Assembly (NCBI GenBank): GCA_963825845.1
Contig: CAWGVL010000080.1
Coordinates: 62,001 to 126,000 of the forward strand
Reading direction: 5' to 3'
From: DASQDN01 sp963825845
GTDB lineage: Bacteria > Acidobacteriota > Terriglobia > Bryobacterales > Bryobacteraceae
Length of the DNA stretch: 64,000 nt
In this document: positions 19,485-28,630 of the stretch, in pieces
Position numbering within the stretch: position 1 is the first letter of the stretch
Layout of the letters: each line of letters opens with the position of its first letter
Notes under the pieces: generated by a model
Told to the model about the DNA's origin: nothing
Database searches by the model: none
The model's input: only the letters and a program-made list of their open reading frames with translations
Position numbers and translations under genes: made by a program

Positions 19485-20978
19485 TCAGCGAAGGGCAGTG
19501 GCCGCGGCTGTTTGTCCAACGTGCTGGACCGCCTCCTGATCCCGGAATCGGAACGAAAAGACATCGGCATCCTTCAAAACCATCCGAATGCGTATCGGTC
19601 GGCCTGCCAGGCGGCTTACGTCCGACCCGCTCTTCCAGGAGACCGAGCGCGCGATCTCATCGCCAATGATCTCGCGACTGTCAGAAAGCGTGAAGCCCGG
19701 AACAGGCGCGCCGCCCACATCCTGGATCTCAACCCGGACACTGCCGGCCGCGGAGGTTGAAAAGTTGATCTCCAGCGACTTTCCCTGAAACTGAACAGGG
19801 CGCGCGATCATCTCCCCACCCGAATATCCGGCATGTAGCGACGCGAGTCCATCGAGCCTGAGCGCATAACGAGTCAGATGAGCAGTCGGCTGGCCATAAT
19901 TCTTGTTCACGTAAAAAGACATCTCGGCAGGTCCCGTCTGAACTATGTTCAGGGCCGGATAGTTGCTGCGCGAGACCCAGTTTTCCGGACCGATCCCCGG
20001 ACGGACGAAGCTTTCAAGAAATCTGCGGTCGTAACTCGGGCCGCCGCGAGTGGTCAACAGAACAGCATCCGAACAATCCTGAAAATACTTCGGATCCACA
20101 CGAATTGCGGCGGCCTCCTGAGCAGTAAGGACTTGCCGCCCGGGCATGAATCGCGCCGCGATTCCGACGTAGATGTGAGGAGCCCGAAAATAGGAGCTGG
20201 TCTGGTTCGTATAGAGGTGCTCAGGCGGCGCATCGCCGAAGGACATCTCGACCGGTGGAGTCCAGTTCAGATAGTCTTTACTCGTTGTCCGGGCAACCCA
20301 CCGAACTCCGCCTGAGGCGAACTTCTTGAAGACGCGGAAGTAGCACACGTATGCGTTTTCCGCTGTCGACCAGAATGCGACATTCTGAGAGTCGTACATT
20401 GTCGTCGGCGATGGAGGGAGCGCCGGTTGTTCGCGCATCTGCCGCCAATGGATCCCGTCCGCGGAGGCAAACGGCGCAAGCCCGCTTTTGGAAGTTCCTG
20501 CAAGCGCTTTGTATCGTTCGTCCGCAGGAACGCCCGGTCTGGTGTCTAGAAACGGCGTGAAGTTGTGTGAGAAAGGCGGCTTAAGCGCCAAAATGACGTT
20601 GTTCTTGCGCGTTTCCGATACTTCAAAGAGTCCCAACTCGGGCTTGGTCCAGCGAGTCCCATCGGTTGACTCCGCGTAACACGTCGATTCCGCTGCGTTC
20701 CCATCCCCTCCGGCCCTGGGCACACATCGGTAGTAGAGCCGAAATCGTCCCGGCTCCTGAATGACCGTGAAGTAACCGGAGAACGCGCCTTCCCATGGTC
20801 GATCCAGTTGAAGCACCGGCCCCTTTTCGATCGGCTGTTGAGCGCGCAATTCCGCGCCTTGCATCCGCTCGATCAGAAATCCGTCGACGAACAATTCCCG
20901 TCTTGAACCGATGTCGACGACGGTTTGTGCAGAGAGCGTGACTGCACAAACAGCGCACAATATGCGGATGGAATTCAT
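19485..20978 (-). CDS. Secreted protein with GH43/GH32-like propeller features
   Basis: 497 aa. Signal peptide MNSIRILCAVCAVTLSAQT, then RRELFVDGFLIERMQGAELRAQQP, a phrase typical of secreted acidobacterial/planctomycetal proteins annotated as glycosyl hydrolases. Repeated strands such as FRLYYRCVP, CYAESTDGTRWTKPELGLFE, APFASADGIHWRQM and YVCYFRVFKK suggest a five-bladed propeller; residues 400-497 look like a beta-sandwich. I cannot name catalytic acids. ATG 20978 is supported by GATACT ending 7 nt upstream. Next gene downstream is the Oar-like receptor (70 bp gap). Confidence 0.75.
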   Translation of the reverse strand: MNSIRILCAVCAVTLSAQTVVDIGSRRELFVDGFLIERMQGAELRAQQPIEKGPVLQLDRPWEGAFSGYFTVIQEPGRFRLYYRCVPRAGGDGNAAESTCYAESTDGTRWTKPELGLFEVSETRKNNVILALKPPFSHNFTPFLDTRPGVPADERYKALAGTSKSGLAPFASADGIHWRQMREQPALPPSPTTMYDSQNVAFWSTAENAYVCYFRVFKKFASGGVRWVARTTSKDYLNWTPPVEMSFGDAPPEHLYTNQTSSYFRAPHIYVGIAARFMPGRQVLTAQEAAAIRVDPKYFQDCSDAVLLTTRGGPSYDRRFLESFVRPGIGPENWVSRSNYPALNIVQTGPAEMSFYVNKNYGQPTAHLTRYALRLDGLASLHAGYSGGEMIARPVQFQGKSLEINFSTSAAGSVRVEIQDVGGAPVPGFTLSDSREIIGDEIARSVSWKSGSDVSRLAGRPIRIRMVLKDADVFSFRFRDQEAVQHVGQTAAATALR

Positions 20979-20985
20979 CAAGGTC

Positions 20986-20991
20986 AGTATC
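20986..20991 (-). promoter_or_regulatory. -10-like hexamer GATACT, 7 nt before 20978 start
   Basis: Minus strand GATACT, 7 nt, ATG. No Shine-Dalgarno sequence. Leaderless-type arrangement. Confidence 0.35.
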
Positions 20992-21041
20992 ACGCGATCC
21001 AGCACCTTGGACAATCACAATCGCGCAAGCGCTATTTCGAA

Positions 21042-21047
21042 TACACT
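21042..21047 (+). promoter_or_regulatory. -10-like hexamer TACACT, 6 nt before 21054 start
   Basis: TACACT at 21042-21047, then 6 nt, then ATG 21054. It probably drives the ten-gene operon to 32092. No Shine-Dalgarno sequence and no clear operator. Confidence 0.4.
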
Positions 21048-21053
21048 GCCCGA

Positions 21054-22238
21054 ATGAGTCTCAGCCGCCGCGCATTTACACGCAGTCTCATCGCTGCGCC
21101 TTTGGCGGCCGCCGATCTTCCCGCCCCTACGCTCGCCGTTGAACTCGGTCCGGAAAAGGTCATCGCTCCCGGTGTGCCTTGGCCTTACCTGTTTCAAAGT
21201 CGCGCGGGCGCCACAGTGTTGTTCGGCCACGTGAAATGGCCCAAGGGAGGGAAGTATCCCATTCACTATACGTCCCGCTCCTTCGACGGGCGCAAGACCT
21301 GGCAGGAATGGACGCCCGGTCCCGAACTCGGTCGCGGCCCGATCACGGAGGGGTCCACGGTGCAATTGCGGGATGGCCGCAGCCTGCTTTTCGATGTTCA
21401 TGCCGAACACAAAGGAGGCAAGCGCTTTGAAGCGAACTTCTGGAGTTCCCGAAACGATTTCAAAACCATCGAAGGCCCTCGCACGTTCAGCTTCGTCCTG
21501 CCGGACGCCGAGGTCAACAGCTTCGACGATCGCGGTGAGCCGATCTCGCGCATGTACGTACGGAGATCGATCATAGAGTTGCAGAATGGCGACCTGCTGG
21601 CAACCGCCTACGGCCACTTCGAAGCGGACAAGTTCGCAAGCGAGTACAACGCGAAGATGTACAAAATGCGATCATTCCTGCTTCGTTCCTCAGACCAGGG
21701 CGAGACGTGGAAGTACGTTTCCGTGGTTGCATCGGGTCCGGTGGAGCAGGAGGGATTCGGCGAGCCTGTGATGGTTCAGTTAAAGCACGGGCCTCGAGCG
21801 GGACGCTTGATCTGCCAGCTGCGAACGGGCCGCGAAACGCCTATCTACCAGTGCGAATCCGATAATGAAGGCAAAACGTGGTCGCGCCCTTATGCGCTCG
21901 AATGGACATACAGCCGATTCGGTCGAACGCGTCCGATTGTCGGTACCGATCCGGACCTGATCGAGATGCAGGATGGCACGCTGGTTATGTCATTCGGTCA
22001 TAAGCCTGACTATCGTGAGCACGGCAACTATCTGGCGTTCAGCACCGATCACGGCGCAAGTTGGGGACACGTTACGCAGCTGTCGATGACGCCAACAAAG
22101 GCTTATACGGGCGTTCGTGAGGTATCTCCTGGCGAGCTGTTTATTGTGTACACAATTTATCCGGATGCAACCAGTGCCGGTCCATATCAGGACGAGAAGT
22201 TCGATACAGTCGGCCGGAGTGTGAGGGTACGCAGGTAA
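21054..22238 (+). CDS. BNR/Asp-box propeller protein, exported (sialidase-like)
   Basis: 394 aa. The N terminus MSLSRRAFTRSLIAAPLAAADLPAP is a Tat-like signal. Blades carry SFDGRKTWQEW, SSDQGETWKY, ESDNEGKTWSRP and STDHGASWGH Asp-boxes. A sialidase FRIP motif is absent, so the glycosidic bond, if any, is unknown. The frame is open upstream to 20925, but the twin-arginine start and TACACT 6 nt before ATG 21054 set the start. First gene of the 21.05-32.09 kb operon, with the Kelch gene 12 bp downstream. Confidence 0.85.
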   Translation: MSLSRRAFTRSLIAAPLAAADLPAPTLAVELGPEKVIAPGVPWPYLFQSRAGATVLFGHVKWPKGGKYPIHYTSRSFDGRKTWQEWTPGPELGRGPITEGSTVQLRDGRSLLFDVHAEHKGGKRFEANFWSSRNDFKTIEGPRTFSFVLPDAEVNSFDDRGEPISRMYVRRSIIELQNGDLLATAYGHFEADKFASEYNAKMYKMRSFLLRSSDQGETWKYVSVVASGPVEQEGFGEPVMVQLKHGPRAGRLICQLRTGRETPIYQCESDNEGKTWSRPYALEWTYSRFGRTRPIVGTDPDLIEMQDGTLVMSFGHKPDYREHGNYLAFSTDHGASWGHVTQLSMTPTKAYTGVREVSPGELFIVYTIYPDATSAGPYQDEKFDTVGRSVRVRR

Positions 22239-22250
22239 CCTGTCGATAGC

Positions 22251-23204
22251 ATGCGGTTCGTTCCAGCAATATTCCTCTTCGCAATGTCAACTGTGACGGA
22301 TGTCGAATGGTCAGAACGTCAGCCGATGCCCCGTGCGCAAGCCGGAGGCGCGGCCGCCTATTTGGATGGCGACGTAGTCGTCGCGGGAGGAACCACCTGG
22401 ATCGGCGAGGTTAAGACTTGGCTTTCTGATGTTCAGATTTACAATCCCGCCTCGAACGCCTGGAGGTTCGGGCCGAAATTGCCGGCGCCCATGGCATACG
22501 GTCCGTTTGTATCCTCGACAACCGAGCTAGAAATTTTCGGCGGATCGGATGGACAGACGGCCCAGCGCGAATCGTGGAGACTAAACGCAGCAAAGACGAA
22601 GTGGGCTCGAACCGGATCCATTCCGGTAGACGGTCTGCTGGGTCGTGCCGCCCGGGTGGGCGAATCGGTTTTCCTCTTCGGCGGGTGCGGTGATGTTGTT
22701 GATCTGAAGACGTGCTCCGATGCCGTCTGGCGGCGGGATGGACATGGAGAGTGGAGGCGCGCGTCGACGATACCCGGAGGTCAGCTCGCGCTAGAGGCGG
22801 GCGCCGTCTCTGGCTCTGCGGTTTATCTGTTTGGCGGTTGTTCGGTGGACGCGAACGGAAAGGTAGTTAACCACGCGCGAGCATTCCGTTACGATTCGAA
22901 GCTGAATCAGTGGAAAACTCTGCGGGATCTCCCAAGCGGGAATCGAGGCCTGACGGCCGTCACTTACGGCGATCGCTCAATCCTCTTGTTTGGCGGATAC
23001 ACGGATTCGGGGTTCACTTCGGAGGTTTTGTTGTACGACATCCAATCGGATACATACAGAAGACTGAAGTCAATGCCTTCGGGTTTAGTGGGCGTTGAGT
23101 TTGTCTTGAACGGCCGCACCATCTATGGGCCGGGTGGCGAGGATCGGATGCGGAGCCGGTCCGCACGGTTCCTGGAAGGCAAACTGGCGGTGACGGAGCG
23201 GTGA
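22251..23204 (+). CDS. Kelch-repeat protein (NanM-like), secreted
   Basis: 317 aa with signal-like N terminus MRFVPAIFLFAMSTV. Six Kelch-type blades, each with a hydrophobic strand and a Gly pair: VVVAGGTTW, LEIFGGSDG, VFLFGGCGD, VYLFGGCSV, ILLFGGYTD, IYGPGGED. N-acetylneuraminate epimerase NanM has this fold, and a DHDPS-family gene lies in the same operon. However, no other sialic acid gene is present, so the NanM role is only one option. The last codons overlap the GTG of the next gene. Confidence 0.85.
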   Translation: MRFVPAIFLFAMSTVTDVEWSERQPMPRAQAGGAAAYLDGDVVVAGGTTWIGEVKTWLSDVQIYNPASNAWRFGPKLPAPMAYGPFVSSTTELEIFGGSDGQTAQRESWRLNAAKTKWARTGSIPVDGLLGRAARVGESVFLFGGCGDVVDLKTCSDAVWRRDGHGEWRRASTIPGGQLALEAGAVSGSAVYLFGGCSVDANGKVVNHARAFRYDSKLNQWKTLRDLPSGNRGLTAVTYGDRSILLFGGYTDSGFTSEVLLYDIQSDTYRRLKSMPSGLVGVEFVLNGRTIYGPGGEDRMRSRSARFLEGKLAVTER

Positions 23205-24190
23205 AACAGGCGATCCTCTATGGAGCAGGCGATCTCCGAATCGAAGACCGGGCGCTCGACGCGGAGCATCTGGAGCCCGATCAGGTGTACGTCGAGACGG
23301 AGGTCACGGCGTTGTCGACGGGCACTGACCTCGGCAACTATCTGGGCAATTCCACGGATATTCCTGGCGCTCCCGACTATCCGCGTGCTGTTGGCTACTC
23401 AAACGTCGGAGTCGTCCGCGCGGTTGGGGCCAACGCCGGGAGCTTGCAGGTAGGCCAGCGCGTTTTTTCTTTGAAACCACACCAGTCCGCCTACATAGCC
23501 CACAGTTCCGAATTGATGGTGCCCGTCCCCCATACTGTTTCCTCGGAGCAGGCTTCACTCGCGTATCTGGCGCAACTTGGTATGGCGGCGATGCGGCACG
23601 CCCGATATGAAAGCGGGGAGTCGGTAGCTGTGGTCGGCCTGGGTGTGATCGGACTCGGAACAGTGGCGATCGCGCGCGCGATCGGAGCGACAGTGACTGC
23701 CGTGGCGAATTCGCCGCTCCGAGCGGAGAGCGCAAGGGAGGTCGGCGCACATCATGTCCATGTCACCGGAAACGGCGACCCGCCTTCCGATATCGATGTG
23801 ATTGTGCTCACCGCGAATCCATGGTCCGCCTTTCGGCTGTCCCTGGATATGGCGCGCACCGGCGGCCGCATCAGCATTCTCGGATTCCCGGGACGAGGAG
23901 AACCGCTCCCCGACTTCAATCCGCTCGACCCGAAGTGGTTTTATGGAAAACAACTGACGCTCATAGGCGCCGGCTTCTCGCCGCGCATAGAGTGCCAGCC
24001 TGCTGATCTCCGATTCAATCTGCGGCGCAACCTCGAGTATCTTTTTGCTCTGATGGCGAACGGATCCGTTTGTCTGGAGCCGATCATTACTCATCGAATT
24101 CCCGCGGAGCACATGAGAGACGCGTACGAACTGGCAAAGCAGCATTCGAAGAGCCTGATCGCGGCCGTGTTCAATTGGCGGACCGCATGA
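23201..24190 (+). CDS. Medium-chain dehydrogenase/reductase (zinc-binding-dehydrogenase-like)
   Basis: 329 aa, GTG start overlapping the Kelch stop (GTGA). N-terminal GroES-like domain (ALSTGTDLGNYLG, YSNVGVVRAVGANAGSLQVGQRVFS) and Rossmann domain with VVGLGVIGLGTVAIARAIGA. The usual catalytic-zinc Cys/His pair is not evident, so it resembles zinc-independent or BchC-like MDR proteins. Likely oxidises or reduces a sugar hydroxyl with NAD(P). The stop overlaps the start of the aldo/keto reductase. Confidence 0.87.
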   Translation: MKQAILYGAGDLRIEDRALDAEHLEPDQVYVETEVTALSTGTDLGNYLGNSTDIPGAPDYPRAVGYSNVGVVRAVGANAGSLQVGQRVFSLKPHQSAYIAHSSELMVPVPHTVSSEQASLAYLAQLGMAAMRHARYESGESVAVVGLGVIGLGTVAIARAIGATVTAVANSPLRAESAREVGAHHVHVTGNGDPPSDIDVIVLTANPWSAFRLSLDMARTGGRISILGFPGRGEPLPDFNPLDPKWFYGKQLTLIGAGFSPRIECQPADLRFNLRRNLEYLFALMANGSVCLEPIITHRIPAEHMRDAYELAKQHSKSLIAAVFNWRTA

Positions 24191-25125
24191 GATATCGGCG
24201 ACTGGGAAGGACGGGCTTCGAAGTCTCCGAGATTTCGCTGGGCACGGTCGAGATTGGAATGCCTTATGGAATCGCGGAGAACGGCCATGTTGCTGCTCCA
24301 GATGAAACCGCCGCCAGCAGGCTTTTAAACCACGCGCTCGACATCGGTGTGAACTTCATCGACACCGCACGCGCCTACGGTGAGAGTGAAGCAATCATCG
24401 GCCGGGCCCTCCGAAACCGGCGGCAGGAATTCTTTCTGACATCTAAAGTCATCTCCCCTCATGGCCAGAACTTAGGCGCCGTGCGGATACGCGACCTCAC
24501 GCTCGCGTCAGTAGAAGAGAGTCTCCGGCTGCTCCAGACCGAGTACATCGATCTGATGATGATTCATTGCCGCGCCACGGAGATTGTTCCCGATCAGTCT
24601 GTGTTCGACACTCTGCGGTCCTTTAAAGACGCAGGTCGCATTCGCAAGATCGGCGCGAGCGTGTATGGCGAGGAGGCGCCCGTAGCCGCAATCAATCATG
24701 GTGGATTCGATTGCCTTCAGATCGCTTACAGCATTCTGGATCGTCGCCTGGAGTCGCGGGTGTTTGAGCTTGCAGAAGAAATGGACGTCGGGCTGGTCGC
24801 CCGCTCTGTGTTACTGAAGGGGGCGTTGAGCGATCGATACCGTCACTTGCCGGAAACCTTATCCGGTCTGAAGGCCAAGGTTCAGCAGTTGGAGACGCTC
24901 GCTTCTCGCGAGCACATGGACCTCCCCGAATTGGCATATCGTTATGTGATCAGCCATAAAATGCCACAGACGGCGCTCGCCGGCACGGCGAATATTGCGG
25001 AACTCGAACAAGCAATCCGTTTCGCCGGGAGTGGACCTTTGTCCGATGATCAGATTAGAACGATACGATCGATTTCCATGCCGGATGCCCACGATCTGAA
25101 TCCGGGAAATTGGCCCGCGAGTTGA
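24187..25125 (+). CDS. Aldo/keto reductase
   Basis: 312 aa (beta/alpha)8 NAD(P)-dependent oxidoreductase. Catalytic tetrad visible: Asp and Tyr in NFIDTARAYGESE, Lys in FFLTSKV, His in LMMIHCRA. The start MRYRRLGRTGFEVSEISLGT is canonical, and the ATG overlaps the preceding stop (ATGA). In this operon it probably oxidises a sugar at C1 or interconverts an intermediate aldehyde and alcohol. TPR gene follows at 3 bp. Confidence 0.93.
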   Translation: MRYRRLGRTGFEVSEISLGTVEIGMPYGIAENGHVAAPDETAASRLLNHALDIGVNFIDTARAYGESEAIIGRALRNRRQEFFLTSKVISPHGQNLGAVRIRDLTLASVEESLRLLQTEYIDLMMIHCRATEIVPDQSVFDTLRSFKDAGRIRKIGASVYGEEAPVAAINHGGFDCLQIAYSILDRRLESRVFELAEEMDVGLVARSVLLKGALSDRYRHLPETLSGLKAKVQQLETLASREHMDLPELAYRYVISHKMPQTALAGTANIAELEQAIRFAGSGPLSDDQIRTIRSISMPDAHDLNPGNWPAS

Positions 25126-25128
25126 AGA

Positions 25129-26076
25129 ATGAAGGCGTGCATTACGGTCCTGATTCTCGCAGTCGCGATGAGCGCCGCCGAGCCGCCGGAAGCGATGCAG
25201 CATGCGCGCGCCAGCTACGAGCGCGCCAAGCAGGGCGACTTGGCCGGGGCGGCGGACGAAATGCGCGTTGCCATCAGGCTCGCACCGGAAAATCCGTTGT
25301 ACTTGTCGGCGTTGGGCGGAGTTGCAGCGCGGCAGTGGGAGGCAGGCCAATCGGTCCAGGCCCGGGAAAACGCTGCGATCGTGGCGGACGCGCAGCCTGG
25401 AAACACAAAAGCGCGCGAGCTGCTCGAAGAGATATCGCTGGATCTCGGAGCCGAGCTCGCGAAAAGCCGCCGCTTCAAAGCGGGGCTTACACTGGCCCAG
25501 GACACTGCGAAGAGGTTTCCTGCTTCGGCGCGGGCGCAACAGATGCTCGGCCTTTTTCTCACTCGGAATCAGCAGAACCCGGCGGCGGTAGCTGCGTATC
25601 GGAAGGCGCTCTCGCTCTCTCCGGATTCAAGTGACCTGAGCGTCGGACTCGGCATCGCACAAACCATGGCGGGCTTGCTTCCCGAGGCCGTCAAGACCCT
25701 TGAAGCGGGCATTCGCAAATGGCCCGGCGATGCGGTGCACTATCAAGCGTTCGGAGTGCTTTTGCTGCGCATGGCCGACGAAGGGTCCGAGACCGAAGCG
25801 CACGGTGTACAGATGCTGGTGAAGGCGCTCGAACTCCAACCGGCACTCACGGAAGCTCATTATCAATTAGGAAATCTTGCGTTAAAGCGAGGCGACTCGG
25901 GTAAGGCAATCGAGCACCTGCTCACGGCATTGCGCAATGGCGGCCAAAGCAGCAAGGTGCACTTCGCGCTTTCGCGAGCTTACCGGGCCGCCGGCAATGC
26001 GCCGGATTCGGAGAAGCACGCCGCCTTGTTTCGCGAACAGAAAGAACGTGAGCAGCAGCCGGAGTCTGAGCAGTGA
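25129..26076 (+). CDS. TPR-repeat protein, exported
   Basis: 315 aa. Short signal MKACITVLILAVAMSAAEPP, then about seven tetratricopeptide repeats through residue 310 (e.g. ARASYERAKQGDLAGAADEMRV, HYQLGNLALKRGDSGKAIEH). Predicted scaffold for protein contacts in the periplasm. Its stop overlaps the ASPIC/UnbV gene (GTGA). TPR and ASPIC/UnbV partners occur together widely in Acidobacteria; their role within a sugar-acid operon is unclear. Confidence 0.88.
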   Translation: MKACITVLILAVAMSAAEPPEAMQHARASYERAKQGDLAGAADEMRVAIRLAPENPLYLSALGGVAARQWEAGQSVQARENAAIVADAQPGNTKARELLEEISLDLGAELAKSRRFKAGLTLAQDTAKRFPASARAQQMLGLFLTRNQQNPAAVAAYRKALSLSPDSSDLSVGLGIAQTMAGLLPEAVKTLEAGIRKWPGDAVHYQAFGVLLLRMADEGSETEAHGVQMLVKALELQPALTEAHYQLGNLALKRGDSGKAIEHLLTALRNGGQSSKVHFALSRAYRAAGNAPDSEKHAALFREQKEREQQPESEQ

Positions 26077-27756
26077 GAGCGGCAGTCCTTCTGCTTGCCC
26101 TGATGGCGAGAGCCGATGCGCCCGGCGCCCTTTTCACGGACGTAACTGTCCAGGCAGGCATCAACTGGACCCACTTCAATGGGGAGTCCGCCGCCCGGTA
26201 TCTTATCGAATCCACGACAGGAGGCCTGGGTTTCTTTGACTTCGATGGCGACGGCAATCTCGATCTCTATCTGGTGAATGGCGGCAATACGCCGGGCAAT
26301 CGAAGCGCGTCTCCTGTCCGCAGCGCGCTATTCAGAAATACCGGCAACGGGCGGTTCCAGGATGTCGCCGCAAAGGCTGGAGTCGACCGCCTTCCATTCT
26401 ATGGAATGGGCGTTGCCGCGGCCGATTATGACAACGATGGCAGAACGGATTTTTATGTGACCGGCTATCCATCGAGCGCGTTGTTTCATAACAACGGCGA
26501 CGGAACATTCAGCAACGTCAGCAACGCTGCCGGTGTTGAGAATACGGGCGAGTGGGCGACAAGCGCGGCGTGGCTCGATTACGATCGTGACGGCCTCCTG
26601 GACCTGTTCGTGGCCAATTACGCGGAATTCTCCTTCAACGACAAACATCGATGCGATTTCGCAGGACGCCCGGTGTACTGCTCGCAGACCGACTACAAGG
26701 GCCGTCCGCCGAAGCTGTATCACAACGATGGCGCCGGAAAGTTTCGCGATGTGACCAGGCAAGCCTCACTCTTCGACCAGGTGGGGAGAGCGCTCGGCGT
26801 AATCGCCATCGACGTCAACGCGGACGGCTGGGTGGATCTTTTCGTAGCGCGCGATGCTTCCCCCAATCTGCTTCTGATGAACCAAAAGAACGGCGCTTTC
26901 CGCGACGCCGGATTCGAAGCAGAGGTCGCATTCAATGCGGACGGCGTCGCACGCGCAGGCATGGGCGTGGATGCCGGTGACATCGACGGAAATGGCACAC
27001 CGGACTTCCTCGTCACAAATTTCGATTCGGAGTATCACGCTCTTTACCAGAACCCCGGTAAGATGCCGTTTCGAGAAGTCACCGCATCGTCACGTCTGGC
27101 CGGCTTCACGAAACGCTATGTCGGCTGGGGCGTTCGATTTCTCGACTATGACAACGATGGCGATCTCGACCTGATCATCGCCAACGGGCATCTGCAGGAG
27201 AATATCTCCGAATCGAACCGCTCCGTGCAGTATCGTGAGCCTCCCCTGCTCCTCGCCAACGATGGCAAGGGCGCGTTCACGAATATGGCAAAAGAGGCCG
27301 GCGCAACGTTCTCCACAGGCTATCTCGGGCGAGGGCTCGCAACCGGCGATTTCGACAACGATGGAGCGGTTGACGCCGCTTTCATCGATCTGAACTCCAG
27401 ACCCGTGCTGATCCGGAACACCGCGGCGGCAGGAAGAAACTGGATCGGTCTGCAGCTTCAGGGAACACGAAGTAATCGCGACGCGATCGGGGCTCGCGTG
27501 GTTCTCACGCAGGGAGCAAGGAAGCTAACCCGATGGATTACGGACGGCGGCAGCTTTCTCGCAAGCCATGATCGCCGTCTGCTCCTTGGCCTGGGCGATG
27601 ACACCGCGCCTGCCCGTCATCGAGATCACGTGGCCTAACGGCGATGTCCAAACAGTAACCGGTCTTGCTCCGAACCGGTATCACCGAATCATCGAATCCG
27701 CGAACAAGGAGGCCGCCGTCGTTGCGATATCACCAGGCAATTCTGGTCAGTTGTGA
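26073..27756 (+). pseudogene. CRTAC1-like FG-GAP/VCBS repeat and ASPIC/UnbV protein, one frameshift
   Basis: About 560 aa if repaired. GTG start overlapping the TPR stop, signal MRAAVLLLALMARADAPG, then six to seven FG-GAP blades with calcium-type DxDxDG loops (FDFDGDGNLDLYL, DYDNDGRTDF, DYDRDGLLDLF, DVNADGWVDLF, DIDGNGTPDF, DYDNDGDLDLI, DFDNDGAVDAAF). It ends with an ASPIC/UnbV domain (GLQLQGTRSNRDAIGARV). The frame is broken by one extra base in CCC near 27613; the other frame continues VIEITWPNGDVQTVTGLAPNRYHRI, a normal ASPIC end. Likely a secreted beta-propeller; function unknown. Confidence 0.8.
27706..27712 (+). promoter_or_regulatory. Strong Shine-Dalgarno AAGGAGG fixing a TTG start
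   Basis: AAGGAGG followed 9 nt later by TTG 27722, inside the end of the preceding gene. The best ribosome binding site in the window; it argues for TTG 27722 over the upstream frame opening at 27665. Confidence 0.65.
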
Positions 27757-28630
27757 GGTTCCGTGGGATGAAGAAGAGAGATTGATTGAACCCGTCTTCC
27801 GGCAGGCGATCCGTCATACGCTTGCGGATTTCAACAATCTTTATATCTTCGGTACAGCCGGCGAAGGTTACGCGGTTGACACGCCAACTTTCCATCGCAT
27901 CGTAGAGATCTTCTACGAGGAGACACGCGGCGACAACATTTTTCCGCAAGTTGGCGTTATCGGATTGTCCACGGCAACGGTTCGTGAACGAATTGCCTAC
28001 GCCTATAAAGTGGGCTTCCGAACGTTCCAGATCTCCTTGCCCTGTTGGGGAGCTCTGAATGATAAGGAGATGCTGCGGTTCTTCATCGATGTCTGCGGCG
28101 CGTTCCCCGACTGCCGCTTTCTGCACTACAACCTGCTTCGAGCCAAACGCCTCCTGACCCCCGAAGACTATCGCCGGATCGCCGATGTCGTGCCGAATCT
28201 GGCCGCGACCAAGAATACGGGCCTTACCTATCTCACACTTGCCGAACTGATGCGCCGTACTCCGGAGATTCAGCACTTTCTGAGTGAAACCATGTTCCCG
28301 ACCGGCTGTCTCCATGGAGAATGTTCCGTGTTGAGTTCCTTCGGACCGATGCTGCCGAAGCCGGCGAAAAAGCTCTTTGAATACGGGCGGTCCGGTGACT
28401 TCGCCAACCTCTTCCGATTCCAGAAGGACTACCTCGAAATGGTCGAAGCGGTGATTGCTCCCATGCGCCGATATTCTCTGATGGACGGCGCATACGACAA
28501 AGTTCTGATGAGGCTCGGCGGCGTGGATATGCCGCTGCGTCTGCTTTCGCCGTATGAATCGTTCTCTGACGATGTATTCGAGGAGTGCCGCACGATTCTG
28601 CATTCGAAGTTCGCGCACTGGCTCGCATGA
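27722..28630 (+). CDS. Dihydrodipicolinate synthase/N-acetylneuraminate lyase family protein
   Basis: 302 aa class I aldolase. TIM-barrel features: YIFGTAGEGYAVD (GTxGE loop), Tyr in RFLHYNLLRAKRL, Schiff-base Lys in AATKNTGLTYL. TTG start chosen by the AAGGAGG site; it overlaps the ASPIC gene by 35 bp. Expected reaction is cleavage of a 2-keto-3-deoxy acid to pyruvate plus an aldehyde. The C-terminal part (LFEYGRSGDFANLFRFQKDYLEMVEAV) is typical of catabolic members. Together with the Kelch gene a NanA-like role is possible, but the enolase-family gene downstream fits a sugar-acid pathway better. Confidence 0.88.
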   Translation: MRYHQAILVSCEVPWDEEERLIEPVFRQAIRHTLADFNNLYIFGTAGEGYAVDTPTFHRIVEIFYEETRGDNIFPQVGVIGLSTATVRERIAYAYKVGFRTFQISLPCWGALNDKEMLRFFIDVCGAFPDCRFLHYNLLRAKRLLTPEDYRRIADVVPNLAATKNTGLTYLTLAELMRRTPEIQHFLSETMFPTGCLHGECSVLSSFGPMLPKPAKKLFEYGRSGDFANLFRFQKDYLEMVEAVIAPMRRYSLMDGAYDKVLMRLGGVDMPLRLLSPYESFSDDVFEECRTILHSKFAHWLA

